From: Blakeslea trispora
Lineage: Eukaryota; Mucoromycota; Mucoromycetes; Mucorales; Choanephoraceae
NCBI GenBank assembly: GCA_025331445.1
Contig: JAIWNE010000091.1
Location: 1 to 64,000, forward strand
Length of the DNA stretch: 64,000 bases
Direction: 5' to 3'
Made by a program: the position numbers and the translations under genes. Under the pieces are notes generated by a model. It had not been told where the DNA came from. It was given only the letters and a program-made list of their open reading frames with translations, and made no database searches. Shown here one piece after another: positions 47,216 to 61,545 of this stretch; the first letter of the stretch is position 1; each line of letters begins with the position of its first letter.

Positions 47216-50200
47216 ATGTTAGAGTCACTTGTAGCAAGCATATTAAACCGCTTCTTAAAGAACTATGTATCCAACTTGAACTATGACCAGCTAAAAATCG
47301 GCATGTGGAAAGGCAAGTTATAAGCTTTGAAGAGCGTTTCAGGACCAACGATAACCTTTTTTTTTCGTAGGTGAGGTACACCTTCGAGACCTAAAACTAA
47401 GACGCGATGCCTTGGATAAATTGGATTTGCCTATCAATGTCTCGGAAGGTAGATAAAGTGGGATTTCTTTTCTTTATGTGTTTGATCTACTCAATGTATG
47501 ATACTGATGGGGCGTATTTAGGCTTTCTGGGAGAACTGACGCTGATCATACCTTGGTCTAATTTACGAAGTGAGCCTGTCAAGGTCATCATTGACCACGT
47601 TTATCTATTAGCAGAACCCAAGAATGACTCTAATGTAAGGACACTTCACTTTTTTTTTCTTTTTGTGACTTATGCATGTGTGCTACCCTATAGGTCACTG
47701 TTGAAGAAGAGGAAGAGCGTGCACAGGAATTGAAGCGTCGAAAGTTATCAACAGCCGAAATGCTTGAATCGCCTGAAGCGCAACAACAACCAAAAGAATC
47801 AGACAATAAAGGCGGTGATGGCTTCTTGGCTCAACTTACTACAAAAATTGTTGACAATCTTCAGTTTACAATGAAAAATATCCATATTCGCTATGAAGAT
47901 AAGATTTCCGATCCTGGTCATCCTTTTGCAGCAGGCATTACGCTTAAAGAACTGAGTGCTATATCGACTGATGAAAACTGGACTCCTACATTTATTAGTG
48001 ATTCTGCAAACACAATCAACAAGGTAAATTGAAAGAAGAGGGAGGGAGGGTATGTGCATACTGATCTGTTACTTTAAACATTTTAGCTAGCAACACTTGA
48101 ATCATTATCTGTCTATTGGAATACAGATAGTAGATCGCTTGCGGGTATGCATCATGAAGAAGCAGCTCAAGTGTTTACAGATTTGGTAAGGATATATGCA
48201 ATGACATACTCCACAGAAAGCCAACATGCTCTATAGATCCCGACATCTACTACTTCACCAAAAGAGCATCAGTACATTTTGAAGCCTGTTTCAGGTAAAG
48301 GAAAGGTATGACTGTTCCTCGCAAAAGAATACATGGCAAGCGGGTGTGTATTAAGCAATTTCATATTAGATCAAGCTGAACAAGAGTTTTGGCAAAGAAG
48401 TGCCCAAGACAGATGTCACTCTGTTCTTTGACGAGCTTGCCTTTGGACTTGATGACCATCAATACAGAGACGCCATCTTGATGATTGATCTTTTCCATGC
48501 CAACTTGAAGAAAAGAAAGGTGAACATACATACATACACATACAAAAAAAATGATGTGTACACAAAACTCATGTATTTCGACAGTACCTTAAATTTCATC
48601 CCGAGAAAGGAAAAACGGCTAAGACGCATCCTAAAGAATTTCTCAAGTTTGCAGGCGATGCTATCTTATCTGAAGTGCATCAAAAGAATTACAAATGGAC
48701 TTGGGATCACTTTAAGACACGCCGTGATCAGAGACTGAAATATATAGAGTGCTATGTAGCTGAAAAGACAAAGCAAGCTACAGAGGAACAATCGAATGCA
48801 TTAGCTGAGCTAGAGCATGATTTAAGCTATGAAGATATTCGATTCTATCGAAGTCTAGCCAAGTCAAAGATTCGTCGCGAAAAGATCAGAATTGAAAAAG
48901 AAAATGAAAAGAAGAAGGCTGAAACTGCCAAGACGAGCTGGTGGGGTTGGTTGAGTGGTGCGAATGCTACAGCTAACAATAACACCGATAATAACGATAA
49001 TGATGATGATACCGAATCTATTCATATAACAGAAGAACAAAAGAAAGAGCTTTACAATGCTATTGAGTATAATGAGGATAAGACCAGCATTGAATCTGCT
49101 GTGGATGTACCAAAGGATGTATGTTGTTATGATATTTCTTTGGTTGTATACATTAACCTTAAATGTTCGATAGACTATCAAGTTTTTGCTGAAAACGGAA
49201 CTGAAGCGCGGTTCGTTTACGCTAAAACAGAACATTAAAAAGAAAGAACAGAACGACCTTGTCTCTGTTGTTTTTGACACTGTCAATGTTGATCTTGTTC
49301 AATACATTGAATCCTTAAAGATCAGTGCTGCTCTTGGTGATTTTCAACTCTTTGATGGTGCAACTGAGGGTACTTTATATCCTCAACTTATTGGTGTAAA
49401 GAGAAGAAACAGTCGAAAGTAAGCAACTGAAAAAAAAAATAAGAAAAAAGAAATGTATGCGCTAAATCCTCTGCTTTCATCAAGGTCCTCATTGTTGGAT
49501 ATCGAAGACAACTTGGCAGAAATTCAGAGAAGAGCCTCTGATTCATTAGCTGATACAAAAAGAACCAATCGTGACGAGCCTTTCTTTTCTGTTGTTTTTG
49601 AAAAGAAGCCTCTTAGCAACAAAGCTGACAATGCTGTTTCTTTCAAGATGAGACATTTGGAGATTATCTATAGTCCAATTGTGATTGCTGGAATCATTGA
49701 TTTCTTTAGGCCTCCTAGTTCAAGAATGGAGAGTGTCAATGCCTTGATAGCTGTTGCAGGTGATACTTTTGAAGAGCTCAAGCTTCAGACGAGAGCTGGT
49801 TTAGAGTTTGCGCTTGAAAACCATACGACGCTTGATTTGGATGTAGACATGGATGCACCTATCATCATCATCCCAGAGAGGTTAGTTCTTCTTCTTCTTT
49901 GTCATTCTTTCTCTATCTAACTCTGTTCATATGCACACCATAGCCTGACAAGCCAGGATTCGTCCGTCATGATTATTGATGCTGGTCATATCAACGTTGA
50001 CAGTCAGCTTGCAGATAAGGAGGTAGTTCATAGTATCAAAAGCAAGGATATCACTCGATACAATCAAGAAGACATACATACGCTGGAAAGTCTTATGTAT
50101 GACAAATTCAACTTGCAACTGAGTCAGACTAAAGTATTGATCGGTGATAACACAAAGGAATGTCTATGGCAGTTGAATGGCCATTCTCCTCGTAACGGTG

Positions 50201-53200
50201 TGGATGCTCGATTTGTTGAGCGTATTGATATGAACTTTCTGATTGAACTGTGTATTCTTCCGGGAAAGACGGAATACACAAAAATCAAGGTTTCTGGGCA
50301 GTTGCCTTTACTTTCTGTCAATTTGTCAGATAGTAAATACAAGACACTCATGAAGATTGTTGATTTCGTTGTACCAACATCAGAAGCTTCAGCAGATGAC
50401 GATTTGGAAAAGCCAAGGCCTCAACTGAAACCAACGAGGATGACAAGCAATAGCAACATTATTAGTGAACGTCTCTGGGGCTCACAGAATAATGAAATCC
50501 TCTTTCCTGATTCAGACAGTGTCTCTCTCAACAGTCATCTAGGCTCACAAACAGGGATTGGTATTTCTACATCTGATGTAGAACAATTCAAATTGACGTT
50601 CAAGGTAGACAAAGTATTAGCAGCCATCCATGAAACACAAAGTGTTACTGAAGAGACGCTCCTGTGCCATGTTCTACTTGAGAATTTTGAGCTGGCAGTC
50701 ATCACAAGACCCAATGATCTCCTAGTCGATGTCTCCCTCAAGGCTTTAAGTGTAGAAGACAAAATGGATCATGAAGGCGACTTTCATTATCTAGTCACAT
50801 CAGGCATCATCGATCGAAAACAAACAGTTAGACAAATGGGCGAAAAGAAGCTTGTGGATGTGCACTACATCAAGGCCTCAAAAGACCATCCACAGTTTAC
50901 TGAAATTTACCAAAACTACGACCAGACAATTGATGTACTCTTGTCTACACTTACTGTTGTTGTGACAAGAAAATCAATCTTGAGAATTTACAACTGGATC
51001 ATGAACACCTTTACAGGACCATCCACTCCTCCTGACACTATTCAGCAAGAGGGAGAAGAAGTTGATGGAGATGTCTTTTATGATGAATATCTTAGTATTG
51101 ACGATGAACAGACCTCCTCTAATCGACCTCATGAAAAGCTCAAGGCTGCTGTTACAAAGCCAGATAGCAATCGTATGAAAGTAGCCATCCATATGGATGG
51201 TGTCAATTTGGTATTGAACAATGAAGGCAAACGTCTGGGCACGGTTGAATTAAGCTTTGGTGAACTATTGATTCTGCTTGAGCCAAACACCATTGAGGTT
51301 GATGGAAAATTCGGGAACTTTACCTTGTCAGATGATACAAAAATATCAAACACCAACAGTATCAGCAGTGACACTGCCATGTCTGAAAACACAAATGCCC
51401 TTGCCTCTAGCACCTATATCATTAGCATTGTAGGTGATGCGTTAGCTGATTTCAAGTACAAGACCTATGATCCCAAATCACCTGAATTTCCAGGATTTAA
51501 CCAGAAATTCACTTTGCGTATGGGTGCTATTCAGATCTTGGTAACTGATTCTGTTAAGCCTACACTTGCCTTTTTACAAAAGTTTTTGGAAATGAAGACA
51601 GTATACGATGCTGCTCGATCCACCGCGATAGAGACTGCTCAACAGTATCAAGAAGGCAACAGTCGATTTCATTTTGATATTGGCGTGAAGAGTCCTGTGG
51701 TGATTTTCCCTGCAGATAAAAATCGAGATACAGATACCTTGATTGCTCATCTTGGTGAGATTAGAGCCAAAAATGAATTTACCTCTGTCTCAAGATATGA
51801 TCTAAAGAATCTTCACAAGCGTGTTTCAGTACCAATCACGCATATCACTTGTGGTTTGCATGATATCAGTTTGCGCTCGACAACCGGATTTGCCAACACC
51901 TCCATAGAACAAGTTGAGCATGAATTGCCCATCATTGATAATTTGGATATTACCTTTGATATCAAAAGCATCGAAGACACTAAAAAGACTGTAATTGGTC
52001 CAGTCACACAAATAGACGGCAACATATCCGATGTCGGCATGAAGCTTACTGGAAGACAGTACAAGACATTACTCGAAACCTGGTATTTCATTCAACGCGA
52101 CTTCCTTTCTGCCGCACCAGCCAACGAAGATGAAGATAAAACAAACGAGCAAGAAGATGCAGAATCCAACAGCTCGAAAAGAGACCAAGGTGAATCACAC
52201 CCTGAGAACAACCTTGCAGTCAGTTCCTCCCAATCACATTCATCTTCCAGTACAGAAATTGTCAAGAACACAGATTCAGGTGCAAAAGTGAACCTTAGTC
52301 TATCCGTTAAGCTCAATACTGTATATCTAGAGATATTTACGGTCAGCGAAAACAAGAATGAAGACCTTGTAAATGAGGACAGTTACGCACTTTCGAGATT
52401 GGCTTTTAATGGTATCCACTTGAAAATGCAAAACAATGCTGACGAGTCAATGTTGATGGAAGTAAGCATGCAGTCCATTGGGTTTTCAGATACAAGAACA
52501 GAATCCAAGTCAAAGTTTAAAGAGATCCTTCCTGCAAACACGATGGAAGGCCCTCAGTTCCAGTTAAAGATGCTATCTTATAAACACCAAAACACGCCTA
52601 TCATGGACTTGAATGTTACTGTCGATAGCCCCAAGATAGTCTTATCGTTAGATTACTTGCTTTTGCTCAAGGACTTTTTCATGAGCCCATTTGTGATAGA
52701 AGAGCCGACTGAAGCACAAAAGTATGCTCAGTCGCATAGTAAGAATACAACTAGTCAAACAAAACAGGCAAATGCAAATCAAGCTCCAGAAACAGCAATC
52801 CATCTTAATGTCAATGTAGTAGACCTTCAAGTGCTTTGTCTTGCCATGCCAGAAAGTGAAGCATCTGAGGCATTGATTCTTTCATTCAACCAGCTTAAGA
52901 TTGTTCAGATGACCAATTTACAGGTTGACTTGAATGGCATTGGCATGATTTTGTGCCGTATGGATAATGTGGAGGAATCGACGATGCATCTTGTTGAAAA
53001 GTTTGACGTGGTACTGAAGATTGACAATGCCTCTACTAGCCCCATCCACAATTTGACGTCCATCATGCTTGATGTTCAACAAATCATCCTTCGCTTGTCT
53101 TACCAAGATCTTATGCTGATCACAACGATTGCTAACAAGGTGGTGGCTCTTATGGGGGCTTCGAATGCAAATGCTGCACCCAAACCATCCGCATCGGATG

Positions 53201-56200
53201 ATGCATCCGAAATTGCAGCACTACCTCCAAACATTATTCTAGCAGATGATGCCAATTCGGTGAAAACACAGAATGATGATTCTCCAGCGCAACCAAAAGC
53301 AAGAGTAATCGAGCCATTTATTGTCATGTCCAAAGAGAAAGTAAGTTGTTGATGGAATGGGTTATAGCTTAAACTAACATGTGCCAACAACAACAATTCT
53401 AGTTGACGGCTACTTTTGAAGGCATCCAAATCATCTTGATTGAAGACTTACATGATCTGCCATTCCTTGACGTCAATGTCAGTCCGTTCACTGTCAAGGC
53501 CTCTGACTGGTCGCGATCAATTGCAGCTGATGTTGACATCCATCTGAAAGCCAACAATTTCAACTTCAAAAACTCGCATTGGGAGCCTGTGATTGAACCA
53601 TGGACATTCTGTATTAAAGTGTCGCAGGATTCAACCGACAAATCAACGCATGTAGCTCTGAGTTCTGAGCACCTTTTGTCATTCAATTTTACTCATGCTT
53701 TCCTCGAAAGTTTGTTAGCTATTTCTGAAACACTTTCAGAAGTTAAAGTAAGTACCTGAGCTTATGGATTCATCTTAAGATTATAATAATCTTTCTTTAT
53801 CTCTTATTTTAGCCTTTAGCAGAAACGGCTCAAGTACAGATAAAGCCTTATCTTCTTAGAAACTTTACTGGTTATGACTTGGAATTCTGGAATATGTCTG
53901 ATGATGCTGAAAAATCAGGAACGAATATTCACAATCTGCATCAAGGTGAGACCATGGCATGGACTTTTAGAGATTGGAAAAAACGAAGAGAGAAGATCAA
54001 TTTGGGTGAAAACCAATTTGGCTTGAAATTGCAACATTTTGAATGGGAGAAGCTCTTGCATATCCCTGTTGACAGAGAAGGAGAATTTGCATACCGCTTA
54101 AGGCCTACTGTGGGTGGTATTGATCACCGCTTGATTGTTGATATTCATTTACATAATCATGTAAAGCACGTGACCTTCAGAAGTGGACTCTTGGTCGAGA
54201 ACACGTTGACTGAGGCAATTCAGCTTGTTATCGTAAACAAGGATCGCCAGATGCAATCAGATATTGTTCACCTAGAAAGCAAAGAGATTTATAATGTGCC
54301 GATCGCATTGTCATACGACTACCGAATTTTGATCCGGCCTTCCGACGAATATGATTGGTCGACCAATACACTTATGTGGTCAGACCTCTTGTTGCCCAAC
54401 TTTCCCAAAAATGTTGAATGCCATTCTACGGCCGACAATCAGACAGCCTACAACTACCAAATCAACCCTGTTGTAGACAAGACAAATGCTATTGCAAAGC
54501 GATACCCCTTTATGAAGATTCAGATATGTCCGCCCATTCAAGTGGAAAACTTGCTGCCTTTTGACTTTGATTTAACATTGACTGAAGAGGCCACCAATAG
54601 AAAACATTGTATCTTGGTGGAAACTGGAAAGATAGCTCACTTGTATCACATCAAGAATGATGCATCTATAGGTGTACAGATTGAAATCAAATCGGATCGA
54701 TACAACATTAGCGAAACAACAACCATCAGTACAAAGCCTAATTCTACTGTTGTGGGCAAACCACTTGTCATTCGAGATAAGAATGATGTCCCTACTAATC
54801 TGAAAATCAACATCACCCGTACAGCAAATACAGCTGATACCCTAAACCTAGCTATTTATGCACCTTACCTTATTTTCAACAAGTCAGGATTGGACATTAG
54901 TCTTCGAAGCCGTCAAAGTTATCGACAGAACAATACGCACGTTGAAGAGATTCCTGCTTATAAGGAAGGTGAACTGATTGTTCCGGCCATATTCTCATAT
55001 CCCGACTCCAGTCATCAAAATCGTGCTCAGATATCTATCAATAAATCCAAATGGAGTGATCCTATTAGTTTTGAAGCTGTAGGCAACAGTCAAGACGTAA
55101 CTCTGCTCTCAAAGGCAGATAACCTTGCTAGACATGCAGGCATCAAAGTGGAAGAAGGACTTGGTGTATTACGTTTCACAAAAATTGTTACTATTACACC
55201 TCGATACATCTTGAAAAACAATACACAATTTCAGTTCATCCTTTGTGAGTTTGGAGAAGACACAAGTATCACCATTGAACCTGATAGCAAACTTGCTCTC
55301 TACCAAACAAGCAAGTCCAATGTCAGATGGCTTTGCGTGAAGCTTCAGAACGTCGAAAGTACTTGGTCGGCTCCTTTTGATATTCAAGAAATCGGAAAGA
55401 CCTATGTGAAAGTTGAAAGAGGAGACAATACTTTACCTTATCTTATAAGAGTATCAACTCATATAAAAGAGTCAAGTATTTACGTTACCTTCAACTCTGA
55501 AGAGGAATGGCCCTACTATATCATTAACAAGTCAAGTGTAGACGTACAGTTTAGACAAGATGACATTGAACTAGATGATTATAACCTCAATAGCCGTCAA
55601 AAGAAGGCACTCAAACTACCTTCGGAATCACTGCTATCCCCTGGTAACAAAGTTCAATACTCGTGGGATGTTCCAGTTGCCAAAGACAAGCGACTCTCTC
55701 TACGTGTGGGTAATCGTCATCGTAGCGTCAACTTTCAAGCTATTGGAATGCAAGTTCCTTTCCGTTATGCAAAGCAAAGAAACTCACCTAATGGTCATGA
55801 TACACTTGCAATCGATATTGTGGCAGATAATTCTGCGCTTATTTTGCTTTTGACTGATTATGACAAGTCCAAGAGTATGTATCGTCCTAAATCGTCAGCA
55901 ACCTCTACATTAGCTTCAACATCCCGAGAAGGAAGCATTCGTGATTCGTTTGAGACAATTAACGTTCAGCATGTTATCAACTATGTGTTTGAGCTCAACC
56001 TAGCAGGATTTGGTATTTCAGTGATTAATCGACATGCTCAAGTAAGTTTCTTTTTTCGATTGCATGTAAAATGTTGATACTAACTATTCTGTTCTTTTTT
56101 TTTGTTGCTTCTAAAGGAACTGGCCTATGCAACGATGAAAGGCTTCGATCTAAAGTATACTGATTCCAACATGTATCAATCCATTCGACTCGGTCTTAAG

Positions 56201-58327
56201 TGGCTTCAGGTAAATAAGAAACAATTACAATGAAACAATCATCTCTTATTAACAGCTACTATTTTGATCTCCTTTTTTTTAAAAAAAAAAATGAATAGAT
56301 TGACAATCAGCTATACAGTTCTACTTATCCTATACTTTGTTATCCTACAACTCTTCCAAAGGTTGCACATGAGTCGTCAGCTCATCCTACTCTTCATATT
56401 GCATTAGACAAAGTCAAGGATGATCGTAAGCTAAACCAGTCTAAATGAAAAGACTTTCTTTCTCACATATATGTGTATAGGCCACGGGGTTATGTATTTC
56501 AAGTCTTTTGCTATTCTTCTTCAGGAAATGTCGTTTGAAATTGATGAAGACTTTTTGTATGCTTTGATGGATTTTGCTCAATTCGACAGCCAATCCAAAC
56601 CCATATTGAATCAGTAAGTACATGTAATATAATTGGAATCTTGCATGACGCAACCACCATACTAAAGCCTGCTACTTAAAAAGAGATGATATGTTTATTA
56701 TGAAGATTGAGGAGCCTGTAGCAGACAAAGAAGAAGCCCTCTATTATTTTGAAGAATTCTGTATACAACCAATGAGATTGAACCTATCTTTTGTGAGAAC
56801 TGACAATATCGATGAAACCAACTCAAAGTAAGTCGGAATAGGACATGAACCCATTAAAAGACTGTTTACTTATTAAACACAACCTTCACTTCTAGTGCAT
56901 CCAGCAAGAGCTCACCTATTGGATATGTCTTTAATGTCTTTACTATGACTCTCGGTAATATAAATGTAAGTGTCATGTATTATGTCTATGCGCATATGGT
57001 CATTAAAAAAATGTATTATTATAGGATGCTCCCATCAAATTGAATGCATTAATGGTTGAGAATCTTCGAGCAAGCTCAGAAGATTTGACTGCCCGAATCA
57101 TGTTGCATTATAAGGATCAGATCGTTTATCAAATTCATCGCGTTTTGGGAAGTATTGATATCCTCGGTAACCCTGTGGGCTTGTTCAACACACTTAGCTC
57201 TGGCTTTGGCGAGTTGTTCTATGAACCTTATCAAGGCTTCATTATGAGTGATAGACCTCAGGACCTAGGCATTGGTATTGCAAAGGTAAAGACTAGAACA
57301 ACAACAAAACAATAATGTTGCTTAGCTGTTCTTTTTAAATAGGGCGTCGGAGGCTTTATGAAAAAGGGCTTGTTTGGTATCACTGATAGTATGAGTAGAT
57401 TTACAGGAAGTCTAGGCAAAGGTATTTCAGCAGCCACAATGGATAAGAAATTCCAAGACAAGCGACGTGTGAACTTGACACGCAATAAGCCCACACATGC
57501 TATATATGGCGTTACTCAAGGCGTTGGTTATTTTGGAACAAGCGTTGCAAGCGGTGTTGCTGGCCTTGTAGTAAGTAGAACAAGTAACAAGCATATATTA
57601 CATTTACTGATACGATTTCACAAAAACAGAAACGTCCTATTGAAGGTGCAGAATCAGGGGGTGTTACAGGATTTGTTGGAGGTGTTGGCAAGGGCCTTGT
57701 TGGGTAAAGAAGCAAGATCAAAAAAAAATCTACGCACTGACTAAACACAATGCTTTTTCTTTTTATAATAGTGCTTTTACAAAACCTGTAGTTGGATTCT
57801 TGGATATGGCTAGTAACATTACAGCAGGAATTCGAGAGACAACAACTGTTTTTGAAGGTGGCGATCTTAAGCGTGAGAGACTTCCTCGCTTCACTGGTAA
57901 AGACGGTATCATCACAGTAAGTATTGTATATTGTCACGGTTGATTGAGTCAAAAGAATTAATTTGCTCTTTTAATTCAGTCATACTCCCAAAGAGAAGCA
58001 CTTGGTCAAATGTGGCTTAAAGAGATGGAAAGTGGCAAGTTTTCTAATGAAAGATATATAGCCCACAGCACTTTGGAAAATGATGAGGTTATCGCTATTC
58101 TCTCCTATACCCGCATTCTAGTCATTAGTGCAGACAATCTAAAATTGGAATATGCAATTCCACTAGAGCAAATAATGTCTGTCACCGTATACGAAAGAGG
58201 AGTCCAATTGCACTTCAAAAACAATCACCAACTCTTACCTATAAATGAAAGTACTAAGCGAGAATGGTTTGCTAAAATCATCGAACAGACGTTGGCACAA
58301 CGCAAAGATGAAACTGAAAAGCAATAG
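47216..58327 (+). CDS. VPS13: VPS13 bridge-like lipid transfer protein
   Basis: Twenty-three exons: 47216-47312, 47371-47448, 47522-47634, 47694-48023, 48087-48185, 48237-48305, 48370-48519, 48585-49118, 49174-49418, 49485-49880, 49944-53340, 53403-53747, 53813-56041, 56117-56209, 56299-56425, 56481-56613, 56684-56827, 56896-56965, 57025-57285, 57343-57570, 57630-57703, 57772-57916, 57980-58327; 3234 residues (yeast Vps13 is about 3140). The chorein domain (LKNYVSNLNYDQLKIGMWKG) is at the N-terminus, then the repeating beta-groove that channels lipids, the VAB adaptor-binding region (about 1970-2690), the ATG_C-like segment (ALMVENLRASSEDL, LGNPVGLFN) and a PH-like end. VPS13 moves phospholipids between organelles at contact sites. 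Intron 1 uses a GC donor (AAAG|GCAAGT). At 49419-49484 the true intron hides a false ORF start (MYALNPLL). Confidence 0.96.
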
Positions 58328-58408
58328 AAGAAAAGCATTGACTCATATAAAATAAAAAGAATCTCTTTTCAATTGATTTATAAACTTTGAACAAAAAAAA
58401 AAATTTAT

Positions 58409-59738
58409 TTAAACAGAGGCTTGAGGAGTAGGTTCAACAAAGTCCTTGGAAGCCTTGGCACCGGTGTCATCACCAGCGGCAGCGGCACCACCGTGAAGGG
58501 CCAAGAGAGCAGAGACATCGAACTTGGGAGCCTTGAGGATCTTGACCTTACGGGTGTAGGTGTTTTGGAGAGGGTAGATACCTTGACAAGCCTTTTCAAT
58601 GCGGACAGCAATAGCATCTTGAGCAGATTGAGAGGCAGAGGAGGTAACCTTGGCAACCAATTCCTTCAAGTCACAAGCAACAGCTTCTTCAGTCATGATT
58701 TCGAACATCTTCTTACGGATTTGACGAATTTGAGCAGAAGTAGCGTAGGTGGTCTTCTTGATTTGGTTACGACGACGAGCAGTGAAGGAGATGGCAAAGA
58801 GACGGACGAGGTAACCGTCAGTGGTCTTGACATCAACGAAAGCTTCAATCAAAGATTGCCACTTCTTGACCATGGAACGGAGCTTGTCGGTGGTCATGTC
58901 CATACGGTAGAAGTTGGTAAGACAGTTCTTACCTTGGATTTCGTCAACCTTCAATTGGATCTTACGGAAAGAACGAGCTTCGTCCTTGGAGAGATCACCG
59001 AGAGACATCTCGACGACACGACCGTGGAGAGAGTCGTTGGCGTTACGGAGACCTTGAGTACGGTTGACAAGAGTCTTACCGACTTGACGGACATCAAACA
59101 TGGAGGGAGCCTTGATATCGTACCAATCCTTACGGGTGAAGGGGTCAACACTAAAGAAAATGAAATTAACATCTTACACAAAAAAAAAGCTGTCTCTTGT
59201 TGCAATCCCTAAACAAGTCCACAATCAAAGCAAGATCAACAAAAGCTATAAACAGGTTGAGATCGATCCCAAACATATATGCCGCCTAAAGAAAACGTCG
59301 TATTCGGTTGTTAAAGTTGGGCTTGCTATCTCAAAACGTCCAAGCGTGCATATCAAGTCGTAAAATAAAGATAAGTAATCTAAGAGCTGTAGTGTTTCAT
59401 GTGTTGATTCCATATCACTGAATATTGGTCGTGTTGATCTCGCTTTGATAGTGGATAGTAGGTTGCGTAATGTTTCGAGCTGAACAATGCAAACTTACAC
59501 CTTCTTCTTCAAACCCTTCTTTCCTTTTGAAAGACGCCTATAAAGGAAAGCATGATGAGTTAGCATACTGCTTCTTCTTACTTATGCATATCTTGTAGCA
59601 TGTAAACTTACTTGTTCTTGCCGACAGCTATAGGTGCATGAAAAGGTTGTATAGATCAAAACGAAATAATTAGTATCATAGACCATATAATCACTTCCTA
59701 TCTCCAAATGGATGGATGGATGCCTTCCACGTACCCAT
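58409..59738 (-). CDS. RPS1: 40S ribosomal protein eS1 (RPS3A/Rps1)
   Basis: Exons 59738-59735, 59627-59612, 59537-59499 and 59150-58409 give 266 residues. The first exon holds only ATGG; splicing yields [38 protein letters not shown], identical in plan to the family. Further hallmarks are [23 protein letters not shown] and [19 protein letters not shown]. eS1 lines the mRNA exit side of the small subunit platform and contacts eIF3. Codon use is strongly biased (AAG, GTC/GTT, ACC), as in a highly expressed gene. Intron 3 (348 nt) is about five times the local norm. The gene ends 81 bp from the VPS13 stop, tail to tail, and diverges from eS30. Confidence 0.96.
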
Positions 59739-60032
59739 ATTATCGATTAAGAAGGAGTATTCAATGATTCTAGAGTTGATGGGTACCTTCAGGCAAAGGA
59801 CGGACTCTAAATATTTTCGTAGAAGTCACGGAGCATTAGTGTCCTTTCAATCCGACTAGTGCATTGTCCCTTCAGGCTTTGTTTATGTGATTAATGCCAA
59901 AATTCCGGGCCGTCATAGACAATTTCCGGGTTATACGAGCACATATTTTTTTTTGGCTTGCCAGGATGTATAACAAGTAAAAGCAATAATCCACATAAAG
60001 ATCTTTCTCTTTGTAGATTTTAATCATCCAAT
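59739..60032. promoter_or_regulatory. Shared divergent promoter of eS1 and eS30
   Basis: A 294-bp interval between two outward-facing start codons, so both ribosomal protein genes must be driven from it. It contains two similar direct motifs, ATTCCGGGCCGTCATAGACAA and TTTCCGGGTTATACG (about 59901-59936), candidates for a coordinating factor site. Confidence 0.6.
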
Positions 60033-60293
60033 ATGGTAACATAGACAAAGCATCCAACCATCATATCCATCCATCTGACATGAATCCATAAATAATAGGG
60101 TAAAGTTCACGGTTCTTTGGCTCGTGCCGGTAAGGTCAAGTCTCAAACTCCCAAGGTCGCTAAGCAAGAAAAGAAGAAGGCCAAGACTGGTCGTGCCAAG
60201 AAGAGACAAGTTTACAACCGTCGCTTCGTCAACATCACCTCTCAAATCGGTGGCAAGCGCAGAATGAACCCTGCTCCTACTGCTGGTCCTTAA
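60033..60293 (+). CDS. RPS30: 40S ribosomal protein eS30
   Basis: Exon 1 is just ATG (60033-60035), exon 2 is 60099-60293; 65 residues. The product [20 protein letters not shown]...[13 protein letters not shown]...[12 protein letters not shown] matches eS30 throughout, including the basic core [11 protein letters not shown]. An intron straight after the start codon is also the arrangement in yeast RPS30. There is no ubiquitin-like FUBI fusion, unlike animal FAU. Gly replaces the more usual Ala at position 2. eS30 sits near the decoding centre of the small subunit. Confidence 0.95.
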
Positions 60294-61545
60294 ATGGTCG
60301 ACACATAAGCAACCTATCACAACTTTTTAATTTCATTCGAGATCACTATAAATGAAGATGAGCCAAACAACTCTGTCGACTACTCTCTATTTGTCTCGAA
60401 TAAAAAAAAAGTTTACATCAAACATAGTTCATGAGATCGCACACGCCGAAATATGTATATGCAACAAGCGGACAATTTTTATTTATTGCTAAATTGCAGA
60501 GAGAGAGAAAGTGAGGGGGAGCGAATGTGTATTGTTTATTATTGTGTATGCTTAAGAGATTGAGAGGAATTCACAAAGTTACTGCGGTCAATCTTAAATT
60601 TTAAAGGTTTAGAAGCAAAGATTGTCAAAGAAAAATACTAGGACTCAGCAGACTTGCAAAGAGAGTTTTGTGCTATACTATGCAGTGCCTATTGTTCTCA
60701 GAAATGAAGACAATAGAAAAAACATCTTCCTTCTTTATGCTCAAGTAAGCGTAAGTTGAGCTTGTATTTCAAGCATGAAAACAACAAAAACAGTTATGCT
60801 TGCATTATAAACTAATTTTGTTTAGGAGTCCGTATAAAAATTGAAGAACTTCCGATTACTACGGAATTTCCTCAAAAAAGGTGAAAACGACGTCTTCACA
60901 AAATGACTGTACTTTGTATAGTGTAGTAGTAAAGAACTGTAGTTTTGCATTTCAAGTAACAATGACTTGCATATCTGCAAAGAACCAACCTCGCGATTAT
61001 ATTTCCTCAATGCTCTATGAATTAATGCAGAGAATATGAGTTGATAAAATAACATATTGCGCCCAAGCAAAGTAATAGAGGGCGTGTGCATAGATCAACA
61101 ACCACACTAGTTACATTTACACTAAACCATGATTAGTATCTCGACCAATTAGAATGCTGGAAGCCTAACATTTTGAGTCCAACCAAATTCAAAGAGCCAT
61201 CACCATTCCATTTTTCTTTTCATTTCCGCTAACTTTGTACCTCTTGCTATAGGAGAATGACACTGATATCAATAAATTGATCTACTGGAAGAGTAGCCCG
61301 ACTGAAATCTAGGATATTAAGAAGCAACCATAGTCTCATCATTTGAGAAGCTATGTCTATTCTGATCATTTTTGATCATATAAATCACATTTTCGTTTAC
61401 AATAGATATATTCCTTTATTTAGAATATAAAAGATATTAATTTACAGCATATAGTTATAAATGTACAGTAATCATAGAGCATATATAATAGAATCAATTG
61501 AATAGTGAGTGAGTGAGGATCTTGTCAGATTTTCATTTCATGTGC
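60294..61545. other. Intergenic, 1.25 kb, no gene seen
   Basis: A GA tract near 60499-60508, otherwise AT-rich DNA with short ORFs only. An imperfect AATATA-rich block lies at 61400-61490, before the 3' end of the next gene. Confidence 0.55.

Noticed and set aside
49453..49484. Apparent new start MYALNPLL in VPS13
   Set aside because: It is the end of intron 49419-49484; donor GTAAGC, a branch-like CTAAA, pyrimidines and CAAG acceptor restore the frame into SSLLDIEDNL.
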